Source of the DNA: Spirochaetota bacterium
GTDB lineage: Bacteria > Spirochaetota > Spirochaetia > SPDA01 > JAJSAL01
Assembly (NCBI GenBank): GCA_024274705.1
Contig: JAJSAL010000041.1
Location: forward strand, 1 to 64,000
DNA length: 64,000 nt
Direction of reading: 5' to 3'
This document shows, in pieces, positions 18,266-26,498 of this stretch (the first letter of the stretch is position 1; each line of letters opens with the position of its first letter). The notes below the pieces were generated by a model. That model had not been told where the DNA came from, did not search any database, and saw only the letters and a program-made list of their open reading frames with translations. Made by a program: the position numbers and the translations under genes.

Positions 18266-19605
18266 TACATGATTTGCGCTCATTCCTTAAGGTACTTAAA
18301 AGTAACGGGGAGCTTCTCGAAATAAAAAAGGAAGTTGACCTGAAACACGAAATAGGGTCAGTCATAGCTTCACTGGAGCGGAAAGGTGGGGAAGCAGCCT
18401 ATTTCGCCAACGTAAAAGGACACCGCATTCATGTTACCGGGGGACTCCTTTCGGACCACCGGAAGATTGCGCTGGCACTGGGCTGTAAGGTGGAAGAGGT
18501 GTCGGACCGTGTGGAAGCAGCCCTGGCGTGTAAGGAAACGATAAAACCTGAAGAGGTGGAAAATCCGGCTTTTAAGGAAAATATTCTCACCGGCGACCAA
18601 GTGGACCTGTCCACAATTCCTATTCCCATCCATGCTCCTGAGGACGGAGGTCCTTTTATCACTGCGGGAGTTACCATCTCCAGGGCCTTAGGCGGCGGCA
18701 GGCAGAACGTCTCCTTTCAGCGGATGCATATAAAAGAGAAAAACCGAACCGGGGTGATGATCAACGAATGGAGGCATCTGAAAGAATTCCTCGACAGGGC
18801 GGAATCGGAGCGGAAAAGCCTACCCATTGCCGTCGCCGTTGGAGTGGACCCGGTTATCATGATGGCTGCGGGTATCCGGACGGACCTGGATGAACTTGAA
18901 CTTGCGTGCCGGCTTCGGGGCAAACCCATAGAGGTATCCAGGTGCCACACCTCTGATCTGCTGGTGCCCGCTTTCGCGGAGTTCGTCATCGAAGGAGAGA
19001 TCCTGGCGGGAGTGCGGGACGATGAAGGTCCCCTCGCGGAGTTCACCGGACATTACGGGCTTCTGTGGAAGAGCCCCGTGTTCCAGGTAAAAGCGGTATG
19101 CCACAGGAACAACCCTATCTGGCAGACCCTGAATGGAGCGTCTCACGAACACATCAACTTAGGGAACGTCCTTTCCCGGGAACCTGTATTAAAAAAGTAC
19201 ACAACCTACGTGTCGAAAAACGTTAAGAACGTCCATATTCCTCCGTACGGTGCTGGATTCCTTGCCCTTATCTCCATGGACAAGAAGAACGAAGGGGAAC
19301 CGAAAAACGCAGCAATGGCCGCCATGGTCTCCCATGTGAATATCAAGACTGTCGTAGTGCTGGATACCGATGTGGATATATACAATCCCGCGGATGTGCT
19401 CTGGGCCCTGGCGAACAGGATCGATCCCAGGGAAGATGTATTTATCATCCCCAACGCCCAGGGGCACGAACTGGATCCGGCCAGCGATGAACGGGGAGTG
19501 CAGACGAAAATGGGTATCGACGCCACCCTCTGGGAAACGAAGAAGGACCTGAAAAAAGTTGTATATCCCTCGGTGGATTTAAGTCCCTACCGGGAAGAAT
19601 CGTAA
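18262..19605 (+). CDS. UbiD-family prenylated-FMN decarboxylase
   Basis: Reversible (de)carboxylase dependent on prenylated FMN, 447 residues. UbiD landmarks include 'GGGRQNVSFQRMHI', the Glu-bearing 'AEFVIEGEIL' and 'EGPLAEFTGHYG', and 'NGASHEHINLGN'. These contain the conserved Glu-Arg-Glu active-site network. Relatives act on aromatic, heteroaromatic or alpha,beta-unsaturated acids. ATGA overlap with the AOR gene and the downstream UbiX and LpdD-like genes make a self-sufficient unit with its own cofactor supply. The exact substrate is unknown. Confidence 0.87.
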   Translation: MIHDLRSFLKVLKSNGELLEIKKEVDLKHEIGSVIASLERKGGEAAYFANVKGHRIHVTGGLLSDHRKIALALGCKVEEVSDRVEAALACKETIKPEEVENPAFKENILTGDQVDLSTIPIPIHAPEDGGPFITAGVTISRALGGGRQNVSFQRMHIKEKNRTGVMINEWRHLKEFLDRAESERKSLPIAVAVGVDPVIMMAAGIRTDLDELELACRLRGKPIEVSRCHTSDLLVPAFAEFVIEGEILAGVRDDEGPLAEFTGHYGLLWKSPVFQVKAVCHRNNPIWQTLNGASHEHINLGNVLSREPVLKKYTTYVSKNVKNVHIPPYGAGFLALISMDKKNEGEPKNAAMAAMVSHVNIKTVVVLDTDVDIYNPADVLWALANRIDPREDVFIIPNAQGHELDPASDERGVQTKMGIDATLWETKKDLKKVVYPSVDLSPYREES

Positions 19606-19615
19606 GGGAGGAACT

Positions 19616-20779
19616 ATGAAAGGATCAATTACAACATTCGGAATGCCTACGGAAATCATTTCAGGACCAGGGGCTCATAACAGGATTCCGGAATTTTTAG
19701 TCCCTGGGAAAAACACTCTCCTGGTAACAGACAAGGGCCTCGCAGATTCGGATATCGTACTAAAAGTAACATCTGTCTTAAACGGCGCCGGTTTCCCGGT
19801 GAAGGTCGCGAGCGACATCACACCGAACCCGGACGAAGAGACAGTTAACCGGCTCACCGCTTATTTGAAGGAAAACAGTATCTTCCAGGTTGTTGCCCTG
19901 GGAGGAGGGAGTCCCCTTGATGCCGCTAAAGCGGCTTGTGCCATGGTTACCAATGAAGGACCGTTAGAAGACTACCAGTGGAATAATAAACCTTTTACCA
20001 AGCCTCCGCTTCTTTTGATTGCAGTACCCACAACTGCGGGAACAGGGAGCGAGGTAACGGGAGTTGCGGTTATCACCAGCAGAAATGCGAAAAAGGGGAT
20101 CAAAAAGAGAGAGATCTTCCCTGAAATCGCGGTTATCGATCCGGAGCTGATGGTCTCCCTGCCCGGGTTTCTGACAGCCACAACCGGTATGGATGCCCTG
20201 ACCCATGCGGTGGAGGCATATGTCGGGAAAAACACACATCCCATAACTGATAGCCTGGCAGTGTCGGCGATTCGTCTCATAGGCGGTAATCTCCGTAAGG
20301 TGGTAGAAAATGGATCGGATCTACAGGCCAGGGAAAACATGGCTATGGCAAGTACCCTGGCAGGTATTGCCATGGATCAGGCCGGGCTGGGGATCGTTCA
20401 TTCTCTCTCCGGGCCGGTATGTTCCTTCATGCATCTTGCCCACGGTTTGGCAAATGCCGTGCTTCTTCCCTTCGGGATGGAGTATAACCTTTCGGCCCGG
20501 TATAAGAGGTTTGCCGTAATCGCGGAACTCCTGGGTGGTGATACCGGTGGAATGAAGGAAGAAGATGCAGCTAAGCTTTCGCTAAAGCTGGTTCACCGGC
20601 TCCTTGACGACATAGGGCTTTCCGGGGAGCTGGAAAAGGTCCGCCAAGCCTTTAAAGAAAGGAAAGACCTGCATGTGTTCGGTGAGAGTGCTGCCGATAT
20701 GTTTCTCATCAGGAACAATCCAAGGCCTGCTTCGGCGGAAGAGTGTACTGAACTATTCAGCATTATTGCCGGAGGATGA
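19616..20779 (+). CDS. Iron-containing alcohol dehydrogenase
   Basis: Group III metal-dependent alcohol dehydrogenase, 387 residues. It has NAD-binding 'LGGGSPLDAAKA', 'TTAGTGSEVTGVAV' and metal-site segments 'DALTHAVEAYVG' and 'SLSGPVCSFMHLAHGLANA' (Asp and three His). SD 'GGGAGGAACT' precedes the ATG. In this block it may interconvert an alcohol and the aldehyde handled by the AOR, or reduce a semialdehyde. Confidence 0.87.
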   Translation: MKGSITTFGMPTEIISGPGAHNRIPEFLVPGKNTLLVTDKGLADSDIVLKVTSVLNGAGFPVKVASDITPNPDEETVNRLTAYLKENSIFQVVALGGGSPLDAAKAACAMVTNEGPLEDYQWNNKPFTKPPLLLIAVPTTAGTGSEVTGVAVITSRNAKKGIKKREIFPEIAVIDPELMVSLPGFLTATTGMDALTHAVEAYVGKNTHPITDSLAVSAIRLIGGNLRKVVENGSDLQARENMAMASTLAGIAMDQAGLGIVHSLSGPVCSFMHLAHGLANAVLLPFGMEYNLSARYKRFAVIAELLGGDTGGMKEEDAAKLSLKLVHRLLDDIGLSGELEKVRQAFKERKDLHVFGESAADMFLIRNNPRPASAEECTELFSIIAGG

Positions 20780-20785
20780 GCTGAC

Positions 20786-21364
20786 ATGGGAAGAGTTGTT
20801 ATCGTCGGCATAACAGGTGCGTCAGGAGCGGTATACGGAATCCGCCTGGCAGAGGTGCTAAAGGATACCCCTGGTATCGAGGTACACCTGGTCTTAAGTG
20901 AATGGGCTAAGGAGACCATACGGATAGAGACGGACTACGTACCGGAACACATTCTTGCCATGGCCCACGCCTGTTATGACAACCAGGACATGGCCGCTGC
21001 CATTTCCAGCGGCTCTTTCCCGGCGGAAGGGATGATCATAGTGCCTGCCAGCATGAAAACAGTGGCTGGAATCGCATGCGGATTTTCCTCCAACCTCATC
21101 ATCCGTGCCGCCGATGTTTCAATTAAGGAACAACGGAAGGTTATCATCGTTCCACGGGAAACCCCTTTAAGCGCCATCCACCTGGAAAACCTCCTCAAGC
21201 TCTCCCGTCTGGGGGTGTCGGTGCTTCCGGCGATCCCCGGTTTCTACACCCGTCCGAAGACCATAGAAGACTTGGTGGACCACACAGTCGGCAAAATCCT
21301 GGATCAGTTCGGCATCGAACACAACCTTATAAAACGGTGGGGAGATGAAACGAAAGGAACCTGA
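20786..21364 (+). CDS. ubiX: UbiX-like flavin prenyltransferase
   Basis: Makes prenylated FMN, the cofactor of UbiD enzymes, from FMN and a dimethylallyl donor. It has 192 residues, the usual length. Motifs: 'GITGASGAVYGIRLAE' (phosphate/FMN loop), 'IVPASMKTVAGIACGFSSNL' and 'VPRETPLSAIHLENLL'. It is six bases downstream of the dehydrogenase gene and overlaps the next one. Its presence argues that the UbiD protein is active. Confidence 0.9.
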   Translation: MGRVVIVGITGASGAVYGIRLAEVLKDTPGIEVHLVLSEWAKETIRIETDYVPEHILAMAHACYDNQDMAAAISSGSFPAEGMIIVPASMKTVAGIACGFSSNLIIRAADVSIKEQRKVIIVPRETPLSAIHLENLLKLSRLGVSVLPAIPGFYTRPKTIEDLVDHTVGKILDQFGIEHNLIKRWGDETKGT

Positions 21365-21749
21365 AAGATGGGACGTACCTGTTCTAGAGGCCGGAGAGGG
21401 ACGCTGCCGTATCCAGGCCAGGATCCTCCCCATGGGAGACCACCTGCTGGTGGCTGTAACCGGGGGTGAAGCCCACATAGGTGCTGCAGCCCTGGCTGAA
21501 CCCTATACCAGCCGGAAAGGACCGGGTAATACCGGCGTATCACTTTCTGTTCTCACCCGGACCACTCACAAGGAGGACGCAATCGCCCGGGAAATGGCTT
21601 TCGGCTTGGCTTCCGCCGGGAAGGTCCCGGTCCTGGTGTGCTGCGGTATTCATGTCGATGACATTACACCGGTTGAAGTAGAGGAAATAAATCGTAATGC
21701 GGACACCCTTCTGGAAAAGATTACCGCGGCGTTGAACAGCAGACCGTAA
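21345..21749 (+). CDS. LpdD-like small protein (putative prenyl-flavin chaperone)
   Basis: A 134-residue protein overlapping the end of ubiX by 20 bases. Size, position after UbiD/UbiX, and segments 'GDHLLVAVTGGEAHIGAAAL' and 'AFGLASAGKVPVLVCCGIHV' fit the LpdD-like family, found with gallate-decarboxylase-type UbiD genes and proposed to help load prenylated FMN. The assignment rests mainly on context and recall of the family, so it is tentative. It closes the AOR/UbiD block; 265 gene-poor bases follow. Confidence 0.6.
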   Translation: MKRKEPERWDVPVLEAGEGRCRIQARILPMGDHLLVAVTGGEAHIGAAALAEPYTSRKGPGNTGVSLSVLTRTTHKEDAIAREMAFGLASAGKVPVLVCCGIHVDDITPVEVEEINRNADTLLEKITAALNSRP

Positions 21750-21948
21750 CTCCGGTTATATACCGATATGCACCAAGATTGCCCGTTCTCAATCAGCGCT
21801 CTGACACCTTCGATCATCTTTCCGACAAACCTATAACAAATAATTCATCCTCTTCAAAATACGCTTTATCTGGTGTTCGAAAGAGTGATTCTGGATATGA
21901 GGAGTTCAGGATCGGTGCCATTTTGCGAGAAGCAAGGTGAAAAACGAA

Positions 21949-21976
21949 TTGACTCAATTAGAATTGATCATATAAA
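21949..21976 (+). promoter_or_regulatory. Promoter of the toxin-antitoxin pair
   Basis: TTGACT (21949-21954), 16-base spacer, TATAAA (21971-21976), about 40 bases before the antitoxin ATG. The region is rich in short AT palindromes ('ATACATATTATA'), where the antitoxin probably binds for autoregulation. Confidence 0.5.
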
Positions 21977-22014
21977 TAATACATATTATATTTATCCTAT
22001 AGCAGGAGGCATTC

Positions 22015-22227
22015 ATGGCTACAAAACCTCTCAGTATCACTATTGATGAAGAACTCTCAGACAAGCTCACTAAGATTGCCGCGGATACGAATCGAAAAAA
22101 AAGTTATTTTGTGAACAAAGCTCTAAAAGAGTATTTCGAAGAAATCGAAGACTATGAGCTCGCCTTTGAACGCAGCGGTGGTAAATCAACACCGATTAGT
22201 AAGGCCAAAGAAGCACTTGACCTTTGA
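22015..22227 (+). CDS. Ribbon-helix-helix antitoxin (RelB/DUF6290-like)
   Basis: A 70-residue antitoxin. The N-terminal 'LSITIDEELSDKLTKIAADT' forms the ribbon-helix-helix DNA-binding fold; the acidic C-terminal half ('EYFEEIEDYELAFE') should wrap the toxin. SD 'AGCAGGAGG' is strong. The toxin gene begins four bases after its stop. It would repress its own promoter together with the toxin. Confidence 0.82.
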   Translation: MATKPLSITIDEELSDKLTKIAADTNRKKSYFVNKALKEYFEEIEDYELAFERSGGKSTPISKAKEALDL

Positions 22228-22231
22228 TCAG

Positions 22232-22492
22232 ATGTATTCAATCGAAATCGAAAATCGTTGTCTTAAGGAATTGAAAAAACTCGATCGTTCAGTAGTGATG
22301 CAGGCATTCGAGCTTATCGAAGAAGTGATTGCGAAAGATCCCTATTCCGGGAAAAAGTTAAAAGGGAAATACAGTGGCTTATTCAGATATCGATTTTCTG
22401 ACTACAGGATTATCTATGAGATAAGATCGCAAAAATTACTCGTAGTTATACTTAGAATCCGGCATAGAAAAAATGTTTATGATGGCTTGTAG
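22232..22492 (+). CDS. RelE/ParE-superfamily toxin
   Basis: An 86-residue toxin. The frame is open from 22154, but ATG 22232 gives the canonical start 'MYSIEIENRCLKELKKLD'. The C-terminal 'YRFSDYRIIYEIRSQKLLVV' followed by 'ILRIRHRKNVYDG' is the RelE/ParE core, with the basic and aromatic residues used for mRNA cleavage at the ribosome (RelE) or for gyrase (ParE). Which target applies cannot be told here. The pair looks intact. The 246 bases after it hold no recognised gene. Confidence 0.85.
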   Translation: MYSIEIENRCLKELKKLDRSVVMQAFELIEEVIAKDPYSGKKLKGKYSGLFRYRFSDYRIIYEIRSQKLLVVILRIRHRKNVYDGL

Positions 22493-22738
22493 AGCATTTT
22501 TCGCCAACCCTGAGATTTTGGCGGATGAAATAGAGAAAATCATTAAGAATTCGGAAAACCTTCTGGAAAATATCGATGCTGTTTTCCATAGGTCGCTGAT
22601 CCTCTTCCCGATCGCGGTCACTGTCTGTCGCAATATTTCCCTACAATCCAGGTGGTCGTGAATAATAGTGCGAACGTGCATGGATACTAACTCAAACTAC
22701 CAGGATATACGGAACCGTATAGTGATGACTATCAGTTC

Positions 22739-23920
22739 TCACTTTTTAAAGACCTCCTGTCCCCATGAAACTACCAGTATAATATCCGCCGGGCCGGCTC
22801 GATGAACAATGGCGGAATGTATATTCCTGGTTCCCCGGAGATTGCTGGAGTTTTTATCCAAAGCAATAAAACTGGCGACTTTTCCTTTTTCCAGTGATCC
22901 CAGCTGATTTTCAAGGTGTAACGAGCGTGCTCCGCCGAGGGTTGCGATGGAAAGTACCTCTTGCGGGGCAACAGCATCGGCGCGGCGGCTTTCTCCTCTG
23001 GCAAGACGGGAAAACCAATCCATCTCGCGAAACATATCAGGGCTGGTAAACATCATGTTGTCCGTACCCAGGGCCAGAGGCACCTCCAGTTTTATGAGTT
23101 TTCCCAGGGGCGGTATTCCGTCGGCGATAATACAGTTGGTTCGGGGGCAGCAAACGATGGGGATCCGGAGATCCTTGACCCTATCCAGGTCTCCGGAAAC
23201 AGGGTTTGTGAAATGGATAAAAAGATCCGGATGTAACTCCAGGGATCTCTCTACTTCGGATTTTTCCCACGTTTTCAGGCATCTCTTCTGGGCATTATTT
23301 GTTTCCCCAACATGAATAGCCAGTCTTTTCCCTTTTTTATCGTGGAGTTCCTTCAAGGTCGATAGCGCGCTTTCGCTGTAGCCGGCGATATCTCCGATAC
23401 CCATCCCGTCAGCCAGCTCGAGAAGCGCGGCAGCTTCGGTCAAATACCTGTCGCTGCCAACGGGACAGTCGGGTTCGCCGAATACAACCGCTTCAATGGG
23501 TTTGCTTGCTGCTGCCTCTTTCAGCGCAGCAACACCATCACCCCCCCCCTCACGGAAGTCCGCGAAAGCGGTGATACCGTTTATCAATAATTCATCGATG
23601 GCGGAGGAGAGACTCTCCTTTAATTCCCGGGCAGATAATTCCCGTAAACAGCGATACTTAAGGCCGTCAGGAGGACTTACCGCCTCTTCAGTTGGAAGCC
23701 CGATTCCCCCATCCTTGACAACGGAATCAGCGATGTGGGTGTGAGCGTCAACAAATGACGGAAATACAAGGGCGCCGCCTAAGTCCTTCCCTTCGTAAGG
23801 ACAACCGGACCCGATTTCGACAATCAGATTATCCTCGATAACGAGAAAAGCGTTATCCCGGACCTGCAAAGATGTGCCCTCTAAAACCGTTACATTGTGA
23901 TATACAGTCAGCCCTTTCAT
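22739..23920 (-). CDS. Amidohydrolase (TRZ/ATZ family)
   Basis: Metal-dependent hydrolase, 393 residues. Ligands appear in order: 'FVDAHTHIADS', 'RLAIHVGETNN', 'LFIHFTNPVSG' and 'ALGTDNMMFTSP'. It differs from the enzyme at 13256 and is closer to short aminohydrolases that resemble the archaeal and menaquinone-pathway types. It is the last gene of the minus-strand operon that begins with the GntR gene at 32021, right after a creatininase-family gene. The pair would open and deaminate a cyclic nitrogen compound. Substrate unknown. Confidence 0.75.
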   Translation of the reverse strand: MKGLTVYHNVTVLEGTSLQVRDNAFLVIEDNLIVEIGSGCPYEGKDLGGALVFPSFVDAHTHIADSVVKDGGIGLPTEEAVSPPDGLKYRCLRELSARELKESLSSAIDELLINGITAFADFREGGGDGVAALKEAAASKPIEAVVFGEPDCPVGSDRYLTEAAALLELADGMGIGDIAGYSESALSTLKELHDKKGKRLAIHVGETNNAQKRCLKTWEKSEVERSLELHPDLFIHFTNPVSGDLDRVKDLRIPIVCCPRTNCIIADGIPPLGKLIKLEVPLALGTDNMMFTSPDMFREMDWFSRLARGESRRADAVAPQEVLSIATLGGARSLHLENQLGSLEKGKVASFIALDKNSSNLRGTRNIHSAIVHRAGPADIILVVSWGQEVFKK

Positions 23921-23931
23921 CCGAACTATGA

Positions 23932-24669
23932 TCAGCTCAGCACCGCTGTAAGCAATTCACTAAGTTCCTTCGTCAGGCTTTCAATGATGTCCCGGCCAAG
24001 GTCTGCACCGGCCCTCCTGGGATCTCCGATGACCCCTGCGGGGGAAAACTCTTCGGCCTTCCAGGGAAGATGGAGGCGCCTGCGGGCAAGATCCCCTTTC
24101 GGATAGTTCCATGAAGCCGGATAAGCCCCTTTTTTCACTTTCTCCGGATACATGTACAACATCATGGAGGTTTCCACCTCCCCGGCGTGGAAATCAAGCT
24201 CGGCTGCGGTTTTCCGGACCGTCTCGCTTCCGTATATTTCAAACACGTACGGTTTAATACCGCTTTTTTCCCATATGTCCATGAGGCAGCTGCCAATTAC
24301 CGACGTGTTTCCCCCGTGGGCGTTTACAATGAGGAGCCGTTTTGCCCCATGCCTTGCCAGGGATTCCGAGATGTCCATGAGAACGCCTACCATGGTATTT
24401 CTGGACAAGGTGACCGTACCGGGAAACCCGCCGTGTTCAGGACTGCGTCCGTACGGCAGGAAGGGGAGAACCGTAAAGGTCATTCTACCTTTCAGTTCCT
24501 TTACAAGGTGCTCCAACAAACCGGCGGCTATAAGCGTATCGGTGGATAACGGAAGATGATGACCGTGCTGTTCCAGGGAGCCCAGGGGAAGGATACAAAA
24601 GGCTGTTGATTTCAATACCGCCCCCGCTTCAGGCGAAGTGAGTTCGGAAATGGCGATGGGTTTACTCAT
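23932..24669 (-). CDS. Creatininase-family metal amidohydrolase
   Basis: A 245-residue enzyme of the creatininase/formamide-hydrolase family. Zinc-site motifs: 'LGSLEQHGHHLPLSTD' (Glu, His, Asp), 'NAHGGNTSV' (His) and 'HAGEVETSMM' (Glu). Relatives open cyclic amides such as creatinine or hydrolyse formamido pyrimidines in riboflavin and F420 pathways. The frame is open upstream to 24777, but ATG 24669 overlaps the permease stop (ATGA) and follows GAGGTATC-type SD. Located in a sugar-kinase/aldolase operon, it may act on an N-glycoside or lactam. Confidence 0.82.
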   Translation of the reverse strand: MSKPIAISELTSPEAGAVLKSTAFCILPLGSLEQHGHHLPLSTDTLIAAGLLEHLVKELKGRMTFTVLPFLPYGRSPEHGGFPGTVTLSRNTMVGVLMDISESLARHGAKRLLIVNAHGGNTSVIGSCLMDIWEKSGIKPYVFEIYGSETVRKTAAELDFHAGEVETSMMLYMYPEKVKKGAYPASWNYPKGDLARRRLHLPWKAEEFSPAGVIGDPRRAGADLGRDIIESLTKELSELLTAVLS

Positions 24670-25508
24670 TTGATACCTCCAAATGTCAATCCGCTGATGT
24701 AATGCTTCTGAAGTATAAGGGAGAGGAGTACAACCGGAAAAACAGCGAATACTCCCATTGCCGCCATGTTTGTCCATCCAACACTGAGTTGTCCGAATGT
24801 ACTCAGCATTCCCAGAGGCAGGGTGGCTGTAGGAGGGGAGGTAAGGGTAAGGGCGAAGAGAAAGTCGTTCCAGGAGAATATAAAGGTGAAAAGGGTACAG
24901 GTAACCAGCCCCGGTTTACTTAAGGGGAGGGCGATTCTCCAGAAAGCCTGAATCGGGGTGCATCCGTCGATAATCGCGGCCTCCTCCAGATCAACGGGAA
25001 TACTCTCAAAAACACCCGACATGAGCCAGGCCGTAAACGCCGCGTTATACACCGTATCCAGCAGAATGACAGCCGTTCTTGTACCGAATATTCCGAGAGA
25101 ATGCATGAGCACTCTGAAGGGGAGAACAATGATAACAGGAGGCAGTGCCCTGGTTAACAGGATGAACATCAGGAGAAGATGTATCCCTTTGAATTTTAGG
25201 CGGGAGAAGGCAAAACCTGCAGGTACGCCGAGCAGAAGTGACAGTGCCATTGTACCAAGGGAAATAGAGATGCTGTTTAATGTCCACCTGGATATGGGCA
25301 TAGTTGAAAAAATGTATCTGAAATTTTCCAGAGTGGGCTTAAACAGCAGGCGGGGGGGGAGCGTGAACATCTGTATCTTGGTTTTCAGGGAGGTTAATGC
25401 CAGCCAGAGAACAGGGAAAACAAAAAAACAGATGACTGCAGCGATGGCCAGTATCCGAAGGATATCCACTACCGGGATGCTCCTTTTTTTATATTGAAGA
25501 CTTTTCAT
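24666..25508 (-). CDS. Sugar-type ABC importer permease (MalG/UgpE class)
   Basis: Inner-membrane permease, 280 residues, six predicted membrane spans. The EAA loop 'EEAAIIDGCTPIQAFWRIAL' contacts the ATPase. The frame is open far upstream; ATG 25508 overlaps the previous permease stop by ATGA and gives the usual MalG start. Coupled with the permease at 25505 and the creatininase gene. Confidence 0.88.
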   Translation of the reverse strand: MKSLQYKKRSIPVVDILRILAIAAVICFFVFPVLWLALTSLKTKIQMFTLPPRLLFKPTLENFRYIFSTMPISRWTLNSISISLGTMALSLLLGVPAGFAFSRLKFKGIHLLLMFILLTRALPPVIIVLPFRVLMHSLGIFGTRTAVILLDTVYNAAFTAWLMSGVFESIPVDLEEAAIIDGCTPIQAFWRIALPLSKPGLVTCTLFTFIFSWNDFLFALTLTSPPTATLPLGMLSTFGQLSVGWTNMAAMGVFAVFPVVLLSLILQKHYISGLTFGGIK

Positions 25509-26404
25509 CTTATACCTCCATATTTTTTGGAGTAAAGAATCTTTATGAAAAGGATACCGGTAACTATCCCGATAAGTAAAATAACGTTGGAGAGTGCTGA
25601 TGCATAACCTATCTCCATATTCTGCATCCCAACCTCGTATATGCGCAGATTGGATACGGTAGTCGCGGTTCCCGGTCCTCCCCGTGTAATGGCGAATATG
25701 ATATCGAAGACCTTGAGGCCGTCCAGTGTCCGAATCAGTAATGCCACGGTAAAAGTAGGGCGGAGAAGGGGCACCGTTATATACCGGAACAGATGCCACT
25801 TCGAAGCGCCGTCTATCCTTCCTGCTTCATACGGTTCAACAGGCAAACTTTTTAAACCCGCCAGAAGGATTATTACCATCATAGGTGTCCATTCCCAGAT
25901 ATCGACGATAATGACGGCAAAAAGGGCCGTGGACCTCTCAACGGTCAGACCCCGTCCGATGTCTATTCCCAGTTGCCGTAAATAGTAACTGATTATTCCC
26001 AGGTCGGGATGATACAATGCCTTCCAGACCAGTCCTGCAACTAAAGGTGTAAAAACCGTAGGGATGAGTATAACCGTTCTTATAAAATCCATTGCCCTGC
26101 TCTCTTTGTTTAACAGGATAGCAATACATAATCCCAAAACGAATTCGCAGAGTACGGAAGAAGTTATAAATATAGCTGTTGTTACAAGGGATCCGATAAA
26201 CTGATCATCCTTCCCGATCATCATATAATTCTGCAGGCCGATGAATTCTTTCGGACTTCCCAGATCATAGTCAAAGAAGCTGATATAGATTTCATAAGCA
26301 ATCGGATACAAAAAAAACAGGATCATATAAAGGGTGATGGGAATGAGGAACATTATTAACGAATTTTTACCATCAAATCTCAGCCGCTTCTGTAATGTCC
26401 GCAT
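25505..26404 (-). CDS. Sugar-type ABC importer permease (MalF/UgpA class)
   Basis: Partner permease, about 299 residues, six spans, EAA loop 'YEAGRIDGASKWHLFRYITV'. ATG 26404 has AAAAAGGA at about 8 bases; TTG 26425 and ATG 26410 are alternatives. No ATP-binding subunit is encoded in this operon, so the importer probably borrows a shared MsmX/MalK-type ATPase from elsewhere. Confidence 0.87.
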   Translation of the reverse strand: MRTLQKRLRFDGKNSLIMFLIPITLYMILFFLYPIAYEIYISFFDYDLGSPKEFIGLQNYMMIGKDDQFIGSLVTTAIFITSSVLCEFVLGLCIAILLNKESRAMDFIRTVILIPTVFTPLVAGLVWKALYHPDLGIISYYLRQLGIDIGRGLTVERSTALFAVIIVDIWEWTPMMVIILLAGLKSLPVEPYEAGRIDGASKWHLFRYITVPLLRPTFTVALLIRTLDGLKVFDIIFAITRGGPGTATTVSNLRIYEVGMQNMEIGYASALSNVILLIGIVTGILFIKILYSKKYGGIR

Positions 26405-26430
26405 TGGCATATCCTTTTTGTTCAAACAGA

Positions 26431-26467
26431 TAAGGACCAGCCGGATAAAAAATCCGGCCGACCCTTA
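26431..26467 (-). terminator. Intercistronic stem-loop between binding protein and permeases
   Basis: Arms 26432-26446 and 26452-26466 form a 15-pair stem, fully paired in the minus-strand RNA when G-U pairs are allowed, with a five-base loop. Only a weak T-tail follows. As at 8864, it lies just after a binding-protein gene and before the permeases, so it likely stabilises the binding-protein mRNA or attenuates read-through. Confidence 0.6.
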
Positions 26468-26498
26468 TGTACTGATTTCTTTTGTGTTTACGTTTTTG

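Noticed and set aside
21750..22014. A minus-strand frame at 21921-21814 reads like protein (FRTPDKAYFEEDELFVIGLSER), continuing in another frame.
   Set aside because: It is only 35 codons, no family was recognised and there is no ribosome site; it may be a relic but cannot be supported.
67..22719. The palindrome TACGGAACCGTA occurs at 67-78 and again at 22708-22719.
   Set aside because: A 12-13 base match between two places in 64 kb is expected by chance many times; the two sites have no shared context, and the 2-base centre cannot form an RNA hairpin.
22493..22738. Short frames on both strands and an inverted repeat CGCCAA/TTGGCG (22502-22523) after the toxin gene.
   Set aside because: No recognisable domain, no SD, no T-run after the hairpin; nothing can be assigned to this 246-base gap.
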